Assembly: GCA_029953675.1 (NCBI GenBank)
Contig: JAMWBK010000002.1
Span: 3,100,001 to 3,164,000 of the forward strand
Direction: 5' to 3'
DNA length: 64,000 bases
Source: Rhodosorus marinus
Lineage: Eukaryota > Rhodophyta > Stylonematophyceae > Stylonematales > Stylonemataceae
Each line of letters opens with the position of its first letter. Positions within the stretch are counted from its first letter, which is position 1. Of the stretch, positions 1-8,943 are shown piece by piece. Made by a program: the position numbers and the translations under genes. The notes below the pieces were generated by a model. That model did no database searches. It saw only the letters and a program-made list of their open reading frames with translations, and was not told where the DNA came from.

Positions 1-1359
1 GAGTACGTTCAGTGCCTCGAAGTCACTCAACTTGTTATCATTTGCCTAAAATTCCGAACACATGCAAGCAAACGATAACAGGTCAACTGGTCAATTCAGA
101 ATCACAAACCCCGGCATTTTCCACGAACAGCTCGTTCAGAACTTTTGTCATTTCCTCACCCAGAAATCAACAAGCTTCGTCAACCTTTCCAAGCCCTGCA
201 GTTTCTCTATTCTGTTGCTTGAAATATCTAACGTCTTGAGCTCGACCTACAGTTCAAGAATATAGTCAAGCCCATCTCAGCTTTTCATGGAGATCAGAAT
301 TCCGGGCTATTCACGTGCATCCACTCACCAGCTCCTCAATACCCTCCATGCTCGTCAAGCCATTATGGCTCAAATACAACTCTTCCAGATTTCGTAAATG
401 GGACAGGTTTTCAATCTTCGTCAACCGATTGCTCGGCATGCTGAGCACTTTGAGCTTCAACAACTTGTCGAGACCCTGCGAGCGAGAGGCAAGGGTTGAC
501 TCAGATCGTCGATAGGCGAAGGAGGGAGATCGATGTTCAAGGGCATACCTGTAGCTGTGTAATCTTGTTCCTTCCAAGCCATAGACTCGTGAGGTTCGTG
601 AAGGTATCAAGGTTTTCTATGACCTGGTCGACGCGAGCAGAGTGAAATCATGACGATTCAACATTATTCCAGAAGCTGAAGCTCAGAAATGGAAGTCTGG
701 GAAGTTCTCACCTTGAGATGGTTGTCTCCTAGCTCGAGAAACTCGATTGTTGTGAGATGTTCGAGGCCTGTGATCTTGCCTATCTTGTTGTGTATCAGGT
801 AGATCTCCTTCAACGCCGGAAGTTTTGCCAACCGGAACTCATTCAAATCCTTAACCTTGTTGAAGGACAGGTCGAGCTTCTCCAGGTTGTCCTTGTTTTT
901 GAAAGATGTTTCTCTGATGTGCTTGATCTCGTTCATGAACAAGTCCAAGTCAACCAGCTCACCGAGATTCTCCAGGTTTTTCAACTCTTTTATAGCATTC
1001 TGACGAAGAATTAGCGTCTAAAGCGAGCCAAGAAACTGTTGAGATCCCTTAGTTGCAACAGGCCAGGCCAAAAATATCCCAAACAGCGTTCAAAGGCAAA
1101 GGCTTACTTTGAGCTTGGCACAGTGCGCCAGGTTTTCAATTTCCTTTACTTGGTTATTCGTCAAGTTCAGCTCCTAAGCGGTTAGTCAGAAAAGATCGCT
1201 CGGATTAGCCTGATGTTTGATTCATTGTCACTCGACCAATCCCTTTGCGCTCACCTCAGTATCATCGGGAATAGAGTACCCCTTCCCAATAGCTGAATTG
1301 GGCTCATATGACATATCTAGAACCTTGACAATGTTGGTCTCCGCGTTTTCCTCCTCCAT
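1..1359 (-). CDS. SDS22: Protein phosphatase 1 regulatory subunit sds22 (LRR protein), 3' end cut by window
   Basis: Leucine-rich-repeat protein of the sds22/PPP1R7 family, which binds the PP1 catalytic subunit and controls its nuclear and mitotic roles. Exons, in transcript order: 1359-1255, 1173-1108, 999-712, 623-549, 475-329, 246-160, and 45-1, which leaves the window. All junctions are GT-AG and phase 0, so introns fall between repeats. The ATG at 1359 starts a short acidic N terminus. About 270 residues are visible, with consecutive 22-residue sds22-type repeats (pattern LxxLxxLdLsxNxI), for example LKTLDISSNRIEKLQGLERL. The end of the last repeat and the LRR cap lie outside the window. 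The upstream sequence (1360-1720) is G/T-rich on the sense strand, as at other starts here. The family call is firm. The assignment to sds22 rather than another LRR protein rests on repeat length and the LVDFW/NDN cap-side motif. Confidence 0.9.
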
Positions 1360-2931
1360 ACCAGCTAGACACCTCTGAATGCAGAGAGCCGGAAGTTCCT
1401 TCAGCGAAAGCCCAAAGACAAAGTCAATACAACCTAGGAACCCCTGCTTCGAACCGGACAGTCTTTCACAAATTTACTCTGCGCCAGGCTTCGCATAAGA
1501 TTTGCGCTCAATCTACCTCTGTGAATCCTCCCAAAAGCCTAATAACGGAGAACGTCGCGGACAGCAGTTCCATCCGGGCGACATGCCGACACACTACCCC
1601 AAATAAAAAACCCCCCGCTGACCCATATCAGGACAAAACAAAGCGCATGCCTCAGTCAGAGTTTCCGCAAACCCAAAACAATCATCCAAATTCACCAGAA
1701 GTTCTTCCAAAGCGGAGCCATCTCGATCTTCACTCGTCATTCCATCGAGTCTTCAACGGACCTCCATCCTTCTCACCACAGGACCTGAATTTACTAAGAT
1801 GGATACTAAAAAGTACTACTATGGCAGTAACCTCGATTTTCGGGGTTAAAGAACATTTTTGGACATGTACTAACGATTACACTAAAACGTGTACTACTAT
1901 TCTACTAAGTAGAAATTTGTACTATTTGCTTTTGCTGATGAGTGCGAACGAATGTCTTTGGACAAGGCGTTCCTTTACATCTGGAGCTCATGAGTTTTGT
2001 TCACTAAAAACTATCCTATGAGTGCTACATAATAGGTGGTAAACCACTAACAGAAATGCTGCTTGCTGAGTGACTTCCCGACTTCCCGACGTCAGATCCG
2101 ATCGGGTAGGAACGACTTGGCTGGCAAACGACCTGCTGACCTCCGTCTGGAGGGCGCAGAGATCAGACCAGTTCTTTCAGAGGTGAGCTACCTCTATCCT
2201 GTAGGCTGAGGAAAGAGGGCAAGCGGAGATGACGGGAGTGCATGTCCGGTGTGACCCGACGAACAAGGATGTTGCAGCGAGATATTCTGCGCGATCGTGA
2301 TCGGCGCTTGAGATAAAATCAGAAAGTTTGATCCAGAAAGCTGTGTACCACATTCTGAATTTGTGTTCGGATCATTCCAACTTATCACTTGAGGAAAATT
2401 TTCTGCACACACCAAGCCATATCTTGCTTTTGAAATCCATGTCAAAGTGGAGGTCCCCGTGCCCCAACAAACAAGCACTACCTCGAGGCCATCTAACACT
2501 ACAATACTGACCAAATCAGAGCAGCGTACTTTCAGAACAAACCAGCCGCATCCTCCCCAAATGCATGAAGAAGAAGAACTGGGTGGAGAGATACAAAACG
2601 TCAATTTTGGAGGTAGCGTTCATAGAACAATAAGACCTCTCCTCTCCGCTATCTAACGTTACCACTGTGTACGAAACTGGTTGGAAACTATATGCAGTAA
2701 ACCCGTTGTATCCACCCCAGCTCGCATGAATGTTGTATCAAACAGCTTCAGGCTACCGATGATGTGAAGGCGAGGGTCGCCGAAGGTACTCATGATTTGG
2801 GGGGAGATTGAATGAGAAGTCAAGATCAGGTCTTCAGAATGACGGCACAAAACTTAGTGAAGAGGAAACAAGCGAATCTATTCGACAAAACTAAGTGACT
2901 GCAGTAGATTATCTATAAGAGTAAGGAGCAT
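1360..2931. other. Intergenic region between divergent sds22 and GARS-N-like genes
   Basis: No supported gene. 1360-1720 is A/C-rich on the plus strand, meaning G/T-rich leader of the minus-strand sds22 gene. 1780-1960 is AT-rich with scattered 'actacta/actaa' words. A short direct repeat (gacttcccgacttcccgac) lies near 2070-2090. Open frames of 136-166 codons here lack family resemblance, and one lacks an ATG. Confidence 0.6.
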
Positions 2932-3802
2932 ATGATGACCTTTGTGAACGTTTCTGGGAGGGTTTTCAGTCATCGGTGTTCAACGGTAACAGATGACAGA
3001 CGGAGAACGAACGTGAGAGTGCGTCAGAGGTAAGGTAGCTCAAAATCTGGGCTTTCACGTGCAGTTTTTTAATTTTGGCACAACTGATAAAGCTAGCGGT
3101 TCGGGCTAGGAGGGACTTCGGCTTTCCAGAGGCGGGCGAGGGTGAGAAACAGCAGGTCGATGCCTTCCAGAAAGCGCGACAGGATAGTGGTCTTGAAAGG
3201 ACGATATATACGATTGTTCCATTGGATGATAATGGAGTACCCATGGTTCGGGTTTTGATAGTTGGCTCAGCCGAGGGGGATCTAGAGCTCGCAAAGTTGA
3301 TCAAGGACAACCCATCTGTGACTGGTCTTTACTACACATGCGACAGAGGAGAGGCAGTGTGTGATGTCGAGATGAGCAAAGTGGCCAACACCGTACCGGC
3401 CAAATCGTCCGATGAGGAGGCCTGGATTGGGTAGGAATTTAGCACCAGCTCTCCCAAATACACTGTGGGCGGTTCAAAAATCCTCCATGTTTGTACTTGA
3501 TGAGGAGAGGGCCCTCTAACTTTGTGTCCTTGCGTTTTGTGTAACACGGCTTCAGGTTCTGCATTTGGGCCAAAGTAAACATTGTTTTCTTGGGGGCTGG
3601 TAAGCAGGTCTCGAACAGGGACAAAATTGAAAAGAATCTGTCCGAACATGGTGTGACATTCTACGGCTCTGATGTCTCACAAGCCCTTGTCGACGATACA
3701 ATAAGCTTGGACTCCTGCTTGCAAGCACCGATCGAGCAGCTCGAGGAAGCCTTACCGGCCTTGAGACATGCGGCGGAGGAGCTCACTGCAAGAGGTGACT
3801 AG
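2932..3802 (+). CDS. Plastid-targeted protein resembling the isolated N domain of GAR synthetase (PurD-N-like)
   Basis: Exons 2932-3029, 3110-3430 and 3556-3802 join in phase to give 221 residues. The first intron has GTAAGG, a CTGAT branch-like site 25 nt before its AG, and AGG completing a split Arg codon. The N terminus (MMTFVNVSGRVF, then Arg-rich to about residue 33) looks like a red-algal plastid transit peptide. The mature part has a Rossmann-like start, VRVLIVGS (79-86), then LAKLIKDNPSV, and later VFLGAGKQVSNRDKIEKNL followed by HGVTFYGS. This order resembles the pre-ATP-grasp N domain of phosphoribosylamine-glycine ligase (VLVVGSGGREHAL... VVGPEAPLV... GIPVFGP). The GGREH motif is not kept, and the ATP-grasp and C domains are absent, so GAR synthetase activity is unlikely. 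It converges on PDX2, 386 nt away. The gene is well supported; the domain relationship is a weak inference. Confidence 0.7.
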
Positions 3803-4188
3803 TAGATCGTATGGAAACTTTTCTTTTCGATAATGCAAAACTGACATTAACCTAGCGATGAGCGCAATGGCGCACCATTCTCCAAGAATTTATGGCTTCC
3901 AGGAAGTTCAGCCGTAGAGGAGAATTCATAAGAGCAGTATACAACAAACTAGGTTTCGACAAATTAGTAAATATAGCACGATAAATAGTTCCCTAAGTAA
4001 GCTATTCACTTGTTCGGCGTCTGCAGTAGGCGCTGACGAAAGTACGTTGCGCGCCCCAAAACTGCAAGTCCGCATCGAGCTTGAAGGTCTGCACGTGTTT
4101 TCTTAGGGCGCAGTACGAAAAGGCGGGATCCCCACGTGCGAGGGATAGCGTTGCCACTCCACAGAATACGGCACGCTGTACATGGAAA
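3803..4188. other. 3' intergenic spacer between convergent genes
   Basis: This short spacer holds the 3' ends of the GARS-N-like gene (+) and PDX2 (-). I see no further coding signal in it. Confidence 0.6.
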
Positions 4189-5002
4189 CTAATTTTTTAG
4201 TGCTTCCGTGTTCTTGCTCTCGCGCACAACTTCGAGGTACAGCTCGTGCACTCTCGTATCATCAGTTAGCTCCGGGTGAAAAGTACAGGCGATCATGTTG
4301 TTCTCGCGAACGAGAACCGCTTTCTCTCCAAAACTCGCCAAGATTTGGACACCCTCTCCAACCGCGTCAATAGAAGGTGCTCTAATGTTGATTGCGTGGA
4401 GCTTCTCGCCCTTCCAGAATTCAGACAGGACGTCGGTTTCGAAGGAATCAACTTGCGACCCGTAAGCATTCCGAGTTACTGTTACATCCATTGTCCCAAG
4501 CCGGGGTAACGTGTCATACCCTGTCACATCTTTTGCCATCAGAATGCATCCTGCACAAGTACCAAAGCAGGCCAAACCTAGAGTTGGTGCAGTGCGAGCA
4601 CATGAGCATACGAAAAAGGGAAAAAATTCAAAGTAATCCGTGTGGTAAGGTCCTTACCGTCAGCTATCATTTTTTTTAGAGTCGGCAAGATGTCCCAATC
4701 CCGCAGCAGTTTTCCGATGGTTGTGCTTTCCCCTCCTGGAATAATCACACCATCAATCCCCACCAAGTGCTGAGGTGAGACAATCATTTGAATAGCGCAT
4801 AACAAGCTTAGCCTATGTACAACAACACTTCCGCCGTCCGGTCAAAACAAGTCTCTGCAAAAGCAACGCGTACCTCCACCGACCTGATCGGAACCGCGTG
4901 CGCACCAAGCCTGCCCAGCATTGCAGAGTGTTCGGCAAAGTCCCCCTGTAATTCAAGCACTCCGATTTTGAGATCCTCGTACATGTTCACGTTCCTGCCC
5001 AT
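4189..5002 (-). CDS. PDX2: Glutaminase subunit of pyridoxal 5'-phosphate synthase (PdxT/PDX2/SNO family)
   Basis: Class I glutamine amidotransferase that releases ammonia for the PdxS/PDX1 synthase in the ribose-5-phosphate-dependent vitamin B6 pathway. Exons 5002-4874, 4769-4658 and 4577-4189 join in phase to 209 residues, usual for the family. It starts MGRNVNMYEDLKIGVLELQG; the Met seven codons later (4984) is an alternative start. Diagnostic motifs are all present: GDFAEH near the start, IIPGGESTT (52-60), the nucleophile elbow FGTCAG with Cys88, and the His181/Glu183 pair in FHPEL. There is no transit peptide, so it should act in the cytosol. The next gene, on the opposite strand, converges on it. 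Catalytic residues are intact and I see nothing odd. The partner PDX1 is not in the window. Confidence 0.95.
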
Positions 5003-7019
5003 CTTTCTTGAAACTACAAGCAACCGACTCAGAAGCCAGCAAACTCCCAAAAAACCACGCCAACCGGAAGAAACAAGAAAAGGCCAAATGAACTTTTTCC
5101 GGTACTTGTCTCCAGTTCAGACCACTCAGCGCAGGGTATCAACAGCCAAACTCGCTCGATCCCGCGCTCTTAAACTTCTGTCTAGAGCTTTGACAGCTTG
5201 TCTACTGGCAGCAGCAGTGTGGACAGCCTCCATGAAAAACGGTGGGCCTTCCATTCCTCATTCCTCACACGGGAAACGAGCCTCAAATATTTTGATACAA
5301 TTTACAAGTTCATATCCTATTCGGCCATTTTCGCCACTCACTTTTAAGAATTAAATATATATTTGATAGGTCTGTGTTGGAATGGGTGAGTCAACCGGGT
5401 ATTTCAGTTTAGCGTAGTATGGTTGGCTTAAACGAGAATTTTGATTGTATACTTACAGTTTCGTTCTGCCAATAGAGGGCGTATTTGGATCTTTTGCTGA
5501 CTTGATTGGTGAGAGCTGATGTTTCCTGTTATTATGTATGAACGGGCCGAGGAACCGGTGATTTCTCTAGTTGAGCTGCGGGAAAGCTGACCGGTTCTCG
5601 TATGATGGGAACTCCTACATGATCACAACGATTTTTTCACGAATATCATGTTAAGAACGGCAAAGCCTTACCCGCTCCCGATAGGCGTTTGGAGCTGAGG
5701 AAGGGAGATCGTCAAGGGAACGAGCAAAGCTTTCACAGCAGACAGTAAATGATCGTGCCCCCGAAGCGGCCGACGAATCTCATCGTCGGCCAGCAGTTCC
5801 CCGTTTCACAGGCGACAGGGGAAATACAACATCCGCGCCTACAGAGAGCTGAAGCAGATTCTTTTACACGGCAACCTCTGGCCGGAATTTCATCGCTTAG
5901 TCCAACAGCGCGCCCCCCTTCCTGAGGATCCCAGCAACCTCCCCGGTGCAAGAGAGCCGCGGCGATTGACTCTTGATCTGACGCCAAGGGCTCCATCCAT
6001 TAAATTTCAATGTTTATTCGCTTTTTGGAAATATGTGGCCACCTTTTGCTCAATACCGTTCGATCTTCAAAGTCGATTACATACCCCTAATATTTTTTAG
6101 CGCAATGTTAGTCAAATCCTAGAACGTTTTACTATGATATATTTATTTTCCGAGGAAGCCGGCCATTGTTCAACCCCTCATTGTCCGCGTTTCTCGCTGC
6201 ACTCACTTCGAGTTTTTTAGTAATATTTGCTTACAGGCTTTCCGCGAGGGTCTAGAACTGGCCCAGAAACCAAGCAAACTCCCGAGAGTCCTACATCCGA
6301 AACGGATCTTTTGGACAGCTGTCCCATCTCCCGCGGGGAGAAAATTTCAGTTAAGAAATATTTTCATTTAGTAAAATTTCTTGTGGCCAAAGAAGCAATC
6401 TTGGAAGAACCCTTTATCGGATTTCTGGGGACGCTCCATACAATTTTCTTATCTTGCACCTGATTATATTTATGAAATTCTAGTTGAACCTGTTGTACAC
6501 GATAGGAAGGATGGCGATCCATATATCTCCGCTACTTGTCCTGCTTTTGGGGGGCTCAAATCAACCGTGGGGACCGGTGCAAAAAAAAGTTTCCGCCGAC
6601 CCCTCATGAAATGGTCAGAATCTCCGAAAATCTGAAAAATATATATTACTTTTTAACAACCAGTCACGTGAGAATCGCCCTATCCAGATTTCTAGAGGGG
6701 GGTTATTCGAGAATCTCGATCACACGGGTTTGTGGTCCAGACATATTGGATCGAATAGTAAAGGGGTACAACCTCCATATCAAGATTTTCCTGATCTTAT
6801 TTATTCGAAACTATTTTGAACCTCATTTCACTTCAGCACAATAATTTACCCCCCCACCTTCCTAGCTATAGAAAATATCGCTTTTTTAATGGAAATGAGT
6901 AAAAGGAGTGTCGCTTTTCGTGATAGGTTACCCCCGATCGCGCTTGATTGATGGTTTGCTTTTTTAAGGTCATTTTTGATGTTTTCTTCCCTGCCATAGA
7001 GGTTTTCTGTAGAAGCTCG
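5003..7019. other. Intergenic region
   Basis: 5003-5350 is A/C-rich on the plus strand, forming the G/T-rich leader of the minus-strand PDX2 gene. From about 5360 to 7019 the sequence is AT-rich with only short open frames in all six readings. No gene or RNA is recognised. Confidence 0.55.
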
Positions 7020-7315
7020 TGGAGGAGGGCCTGGGGATTGTGGAGTAGGAAATTTCGGGGGGATGTGTGTGTGTGTGTGTGTGAAGGGGAGAGGGTTTTG
7101 GCTTGTAGATTGAGAAGTGGGTGCTGGCATTAAATAGTGTTCTGGAGGGAGGGAGGAAGGTGGGGATGTGCAGGTGAAGGGTGGTTCTTTTCTTTTTTTT
7201 GGTTTGTTCTGTTTGCGGGTTTAGGAGGGTGGGGGGTGGGGGTGGGGGTGGGGGGGATTTTGTAGGTTTTGATCTGGCATATAATTTGTCGGTGATAGTT
7301 TCAGAGTGTTGAGCG
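7020..7315 (+). promoter_or_regulatory. G/T-rich leader of the translocator gene with TG repeat, G-runs and TATA-like box
   Basis: The sense strand is almost free of C. It holds a (TG)n run at 7064-7082, then a series of G-runs at 7225-7257 that meets the pattern for a G-quadruplex, then a TATA-like word (catataatt) near 7278. The start codon follows at 7316. The promoter role is inferred from position and from similar tracts before other genes in the window. Confidence 0.5.
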
Positions 7316-8467
7316 ATGGATCAGGTTGGTTTTGTCGGTGGATTGGGGCTTGCGCCTGCTGGTACGAAAGCTACTGCGAGGACTTGCAGGATGCAGAGGC
7401 CGTCGCGCGTGGCCCCTGCGCATAGGGCCCGTCGGTCTGCTCTGGTGAAGATGTCCGCAGCAAAGGACGCGGCGACAGGAGGGCCAGTGGAAATCAGCAG
7501 CACGGGCGAGGTTCAGAGTACTCAGCAGAGGCTCAGGGTTGGAGGATTCATTGGTCTGTGGTATGTTTTCAACATTGTGTACAACATCTCGAACAAGACA
7601 GTCTTGAACGTCTACCCCTACCCGTGGTTCGTGGCTTGGATTCAGCTTGTCATCGGAGCAGCGTACGCGATATTGGTTTGGGCTACAAGATTGCGAAAAA
7701 TGCCAAATATCAACACGGATCTGATCAAGTCGCTCATTCCAGTCGCGATCTTCCACAACGTCGGTCACGTCGCCACCGTGGTGTCGCTCGGCGCTGTAGC
7801 AGTTTCTTTCACTCATGTGGTCAAAGCTATGGAGCCGTTCGTAAACGTTGTTGCTTCCGCGATCATCCTCAAGTCTGTTTTCCCGATCCCGGTTTACCTG
7901 TCCCTCCTGCCGGTGGTTGGAGGAGTGATCATGGCATCCGTTACCGAGGTGTCCTTCACTTGGATGGGTTTCATGTCAGCAATGACCTCCAACTTTGCTT
8001 TTGTCGGACGTAACATCTATTCGAAGATGGGAATGGCGTCGACCAAGGACGAGAACTTGAACGGTGCGAACCTTTTCGCAGTCATGTCGTGCATCGCCGT
8101 TGTTCTCCTCGCACCTTTCCCGTTCATTATGGAAGGAACGAGTTTTATCACCGGATGGAAAGCCGTAACAAGTGGAGCAGGGGCGGCTATCACTTCTGCT
8201 AAGTTGGCGCAGACGATAGGGATCTCGGGACTTTTCTTCCATATGTACCAAGAGGTTGCGTTCCTCGCCCTTGACAGTGTACATCCGGTTACGCACTCAG
8301 TTGCCAACACAGTGAAGCGAGTTGTCATTATCGTCACTTCGATCATCGTATTCAAGAACCCTGTTACCCAGGCGAACGCGCTCGGATCTGCTATTGCGAT
8401 CGTTGGTGTTTTGCTGTATTCGTTGATCAAGAACTACTATGCCGAGAAGGAAGCTAAGAAGGCATAA
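7316..8467 (+). CDS. TPT: Plastid triose-phosphate/phosphate translocator
   Basis: Inner-envelope antiporter of the drug/metabolite transporter superfamily, exchanging triose phosphate or a related phosphorylated C3 compound for phosphate between plastid and cytosol. A single exon encodes 383 residues. The first 50 or so residues form a transit peptide starting MDQVGFVGG, rich in Ala, Arg and Ser. About ten membrane segments follow. Family signatures in order are WYVFNIVYNISNKTVLN, PYPWFVAWIQL, FHNVGHVATVVSLGAVAVSFTHVVKAMEP, ASVTEVSFTWMGF, NIYSKMG, and VKRVVIIVTSIIVFKNPV, which holds the substrate-binding Lys-Arg pair. It ends with the usual IAIVGVLLYSLIK helix and a charged tail. Similarity is closest to TPT, but red-algal TPT and PPT are hard to separate by eye. 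It lies 476 nt tail-to-tail from the MiaB gene. Confidence 0.9.
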   Translation: MDQVGFVGGLGLAPAGTKATARTCRMQRPSRVAPAHRARRSALVKMSAAKDAATGGPVEISSTGEVQSTQQRLRVGGFIGLWYVFNIVYNISNKTVLNVYPYPWFVAWIQLVIGAAYAILVWATRLRKMPNINTDLIKSLIPVAIFHNVGHVATVVSLGAVAVSFTHVVKAMEPFVNVVASAIILKSVFPIPVYLSLLPVVGGVIMASVTEVSFTWMGFMSAMTSNFAFVGRNIYSKMGMASTKDENLNGANLFAVMSCIAVVLLAPFPFIMEGTSFITGWKAVTSGAGAAITSAKLAQTIGISGLFFHMYQEVAFLALDSVHPVTHSVANTVKRVVIIVTSIIVFKNPVTQANALGSAIAIVGVLLYSLIKNYYAEKEAKKA

Positions 8468-8943
8468 GCGGCTCCGAGATATCTGGGGGGGATGGAAGAC
8501 ATGGCTCGTCGCTCTGATCATTGGTTGATGCCAAAGAAAATATGAGGGGAGGGCTAACGCTCCCAGCTTTTACCATGCTAAACTGGAGAAGCCGGTCTAA
8601 CGTCATCGTGGCCGGAGTGGAGGACGAAACGTGCAGCTCGAGTTGAACGAATCAACTTTCTTTTCCCAACAGTGAATTTTATTTTTCGAGAAGCAAGTCG
8701 GACCCATTTCCAGGCCTAGCATCGCGAACGAGTAGCTCAGACCCATTCCCAGGCTTCATGCCGAGAACAAGAGAAAACAAATAAACTCCGTTTGGCTCTT
8801 CCGAAGGCGAAGACAGTATCCTTCCTAGCATCTTCCCTGCGCCGAGCGTGATGTCCAGTACGCGGACGCCTAGTTGTCCAACTCGAGAATAACTTATAAC
8901 TCATATACAGCGGTCATCAACAAGCTTTGACGGGGCCGAACGC
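8468..8943. other. 3' spacer between convergent translocator and MiaB genes
   Basis: No gene is seen. Two similar words (ccagg-cctagcatc and ccagg-cttcatgcc contexts, each after 'agaccca'/'cggaccca') sit near 8698-8760 as a short imperfect direct repeat. Confidence 0.5.

Noticed and set aside
1430-1460. tRNA-like TTCGAA box on the minus strand (also near 43040, 51785, 61550)
   Set aside because: No pairing T-stem, acceptor stem or A box could be found around any of them.
1521-2021. 166-codon plus-strand frame upstream of the GARS-N-like gene
   Set aside because: Low-complexity A/C-rich start explained by the minus-strand leader of sds22; no family resemblance, and the AT-rich half is non-coding in character.
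2194-2604. 136-codon minus-strand frame
   Set aside because: No ATG at its start, Ser/Cys-rich without domain pattern, and no linked exon.
7301-7816. 171-codon minus-strand frame opposite the translocator
   Set aside because: Antisense shadow of the transit peptide and first helices of the translocator.
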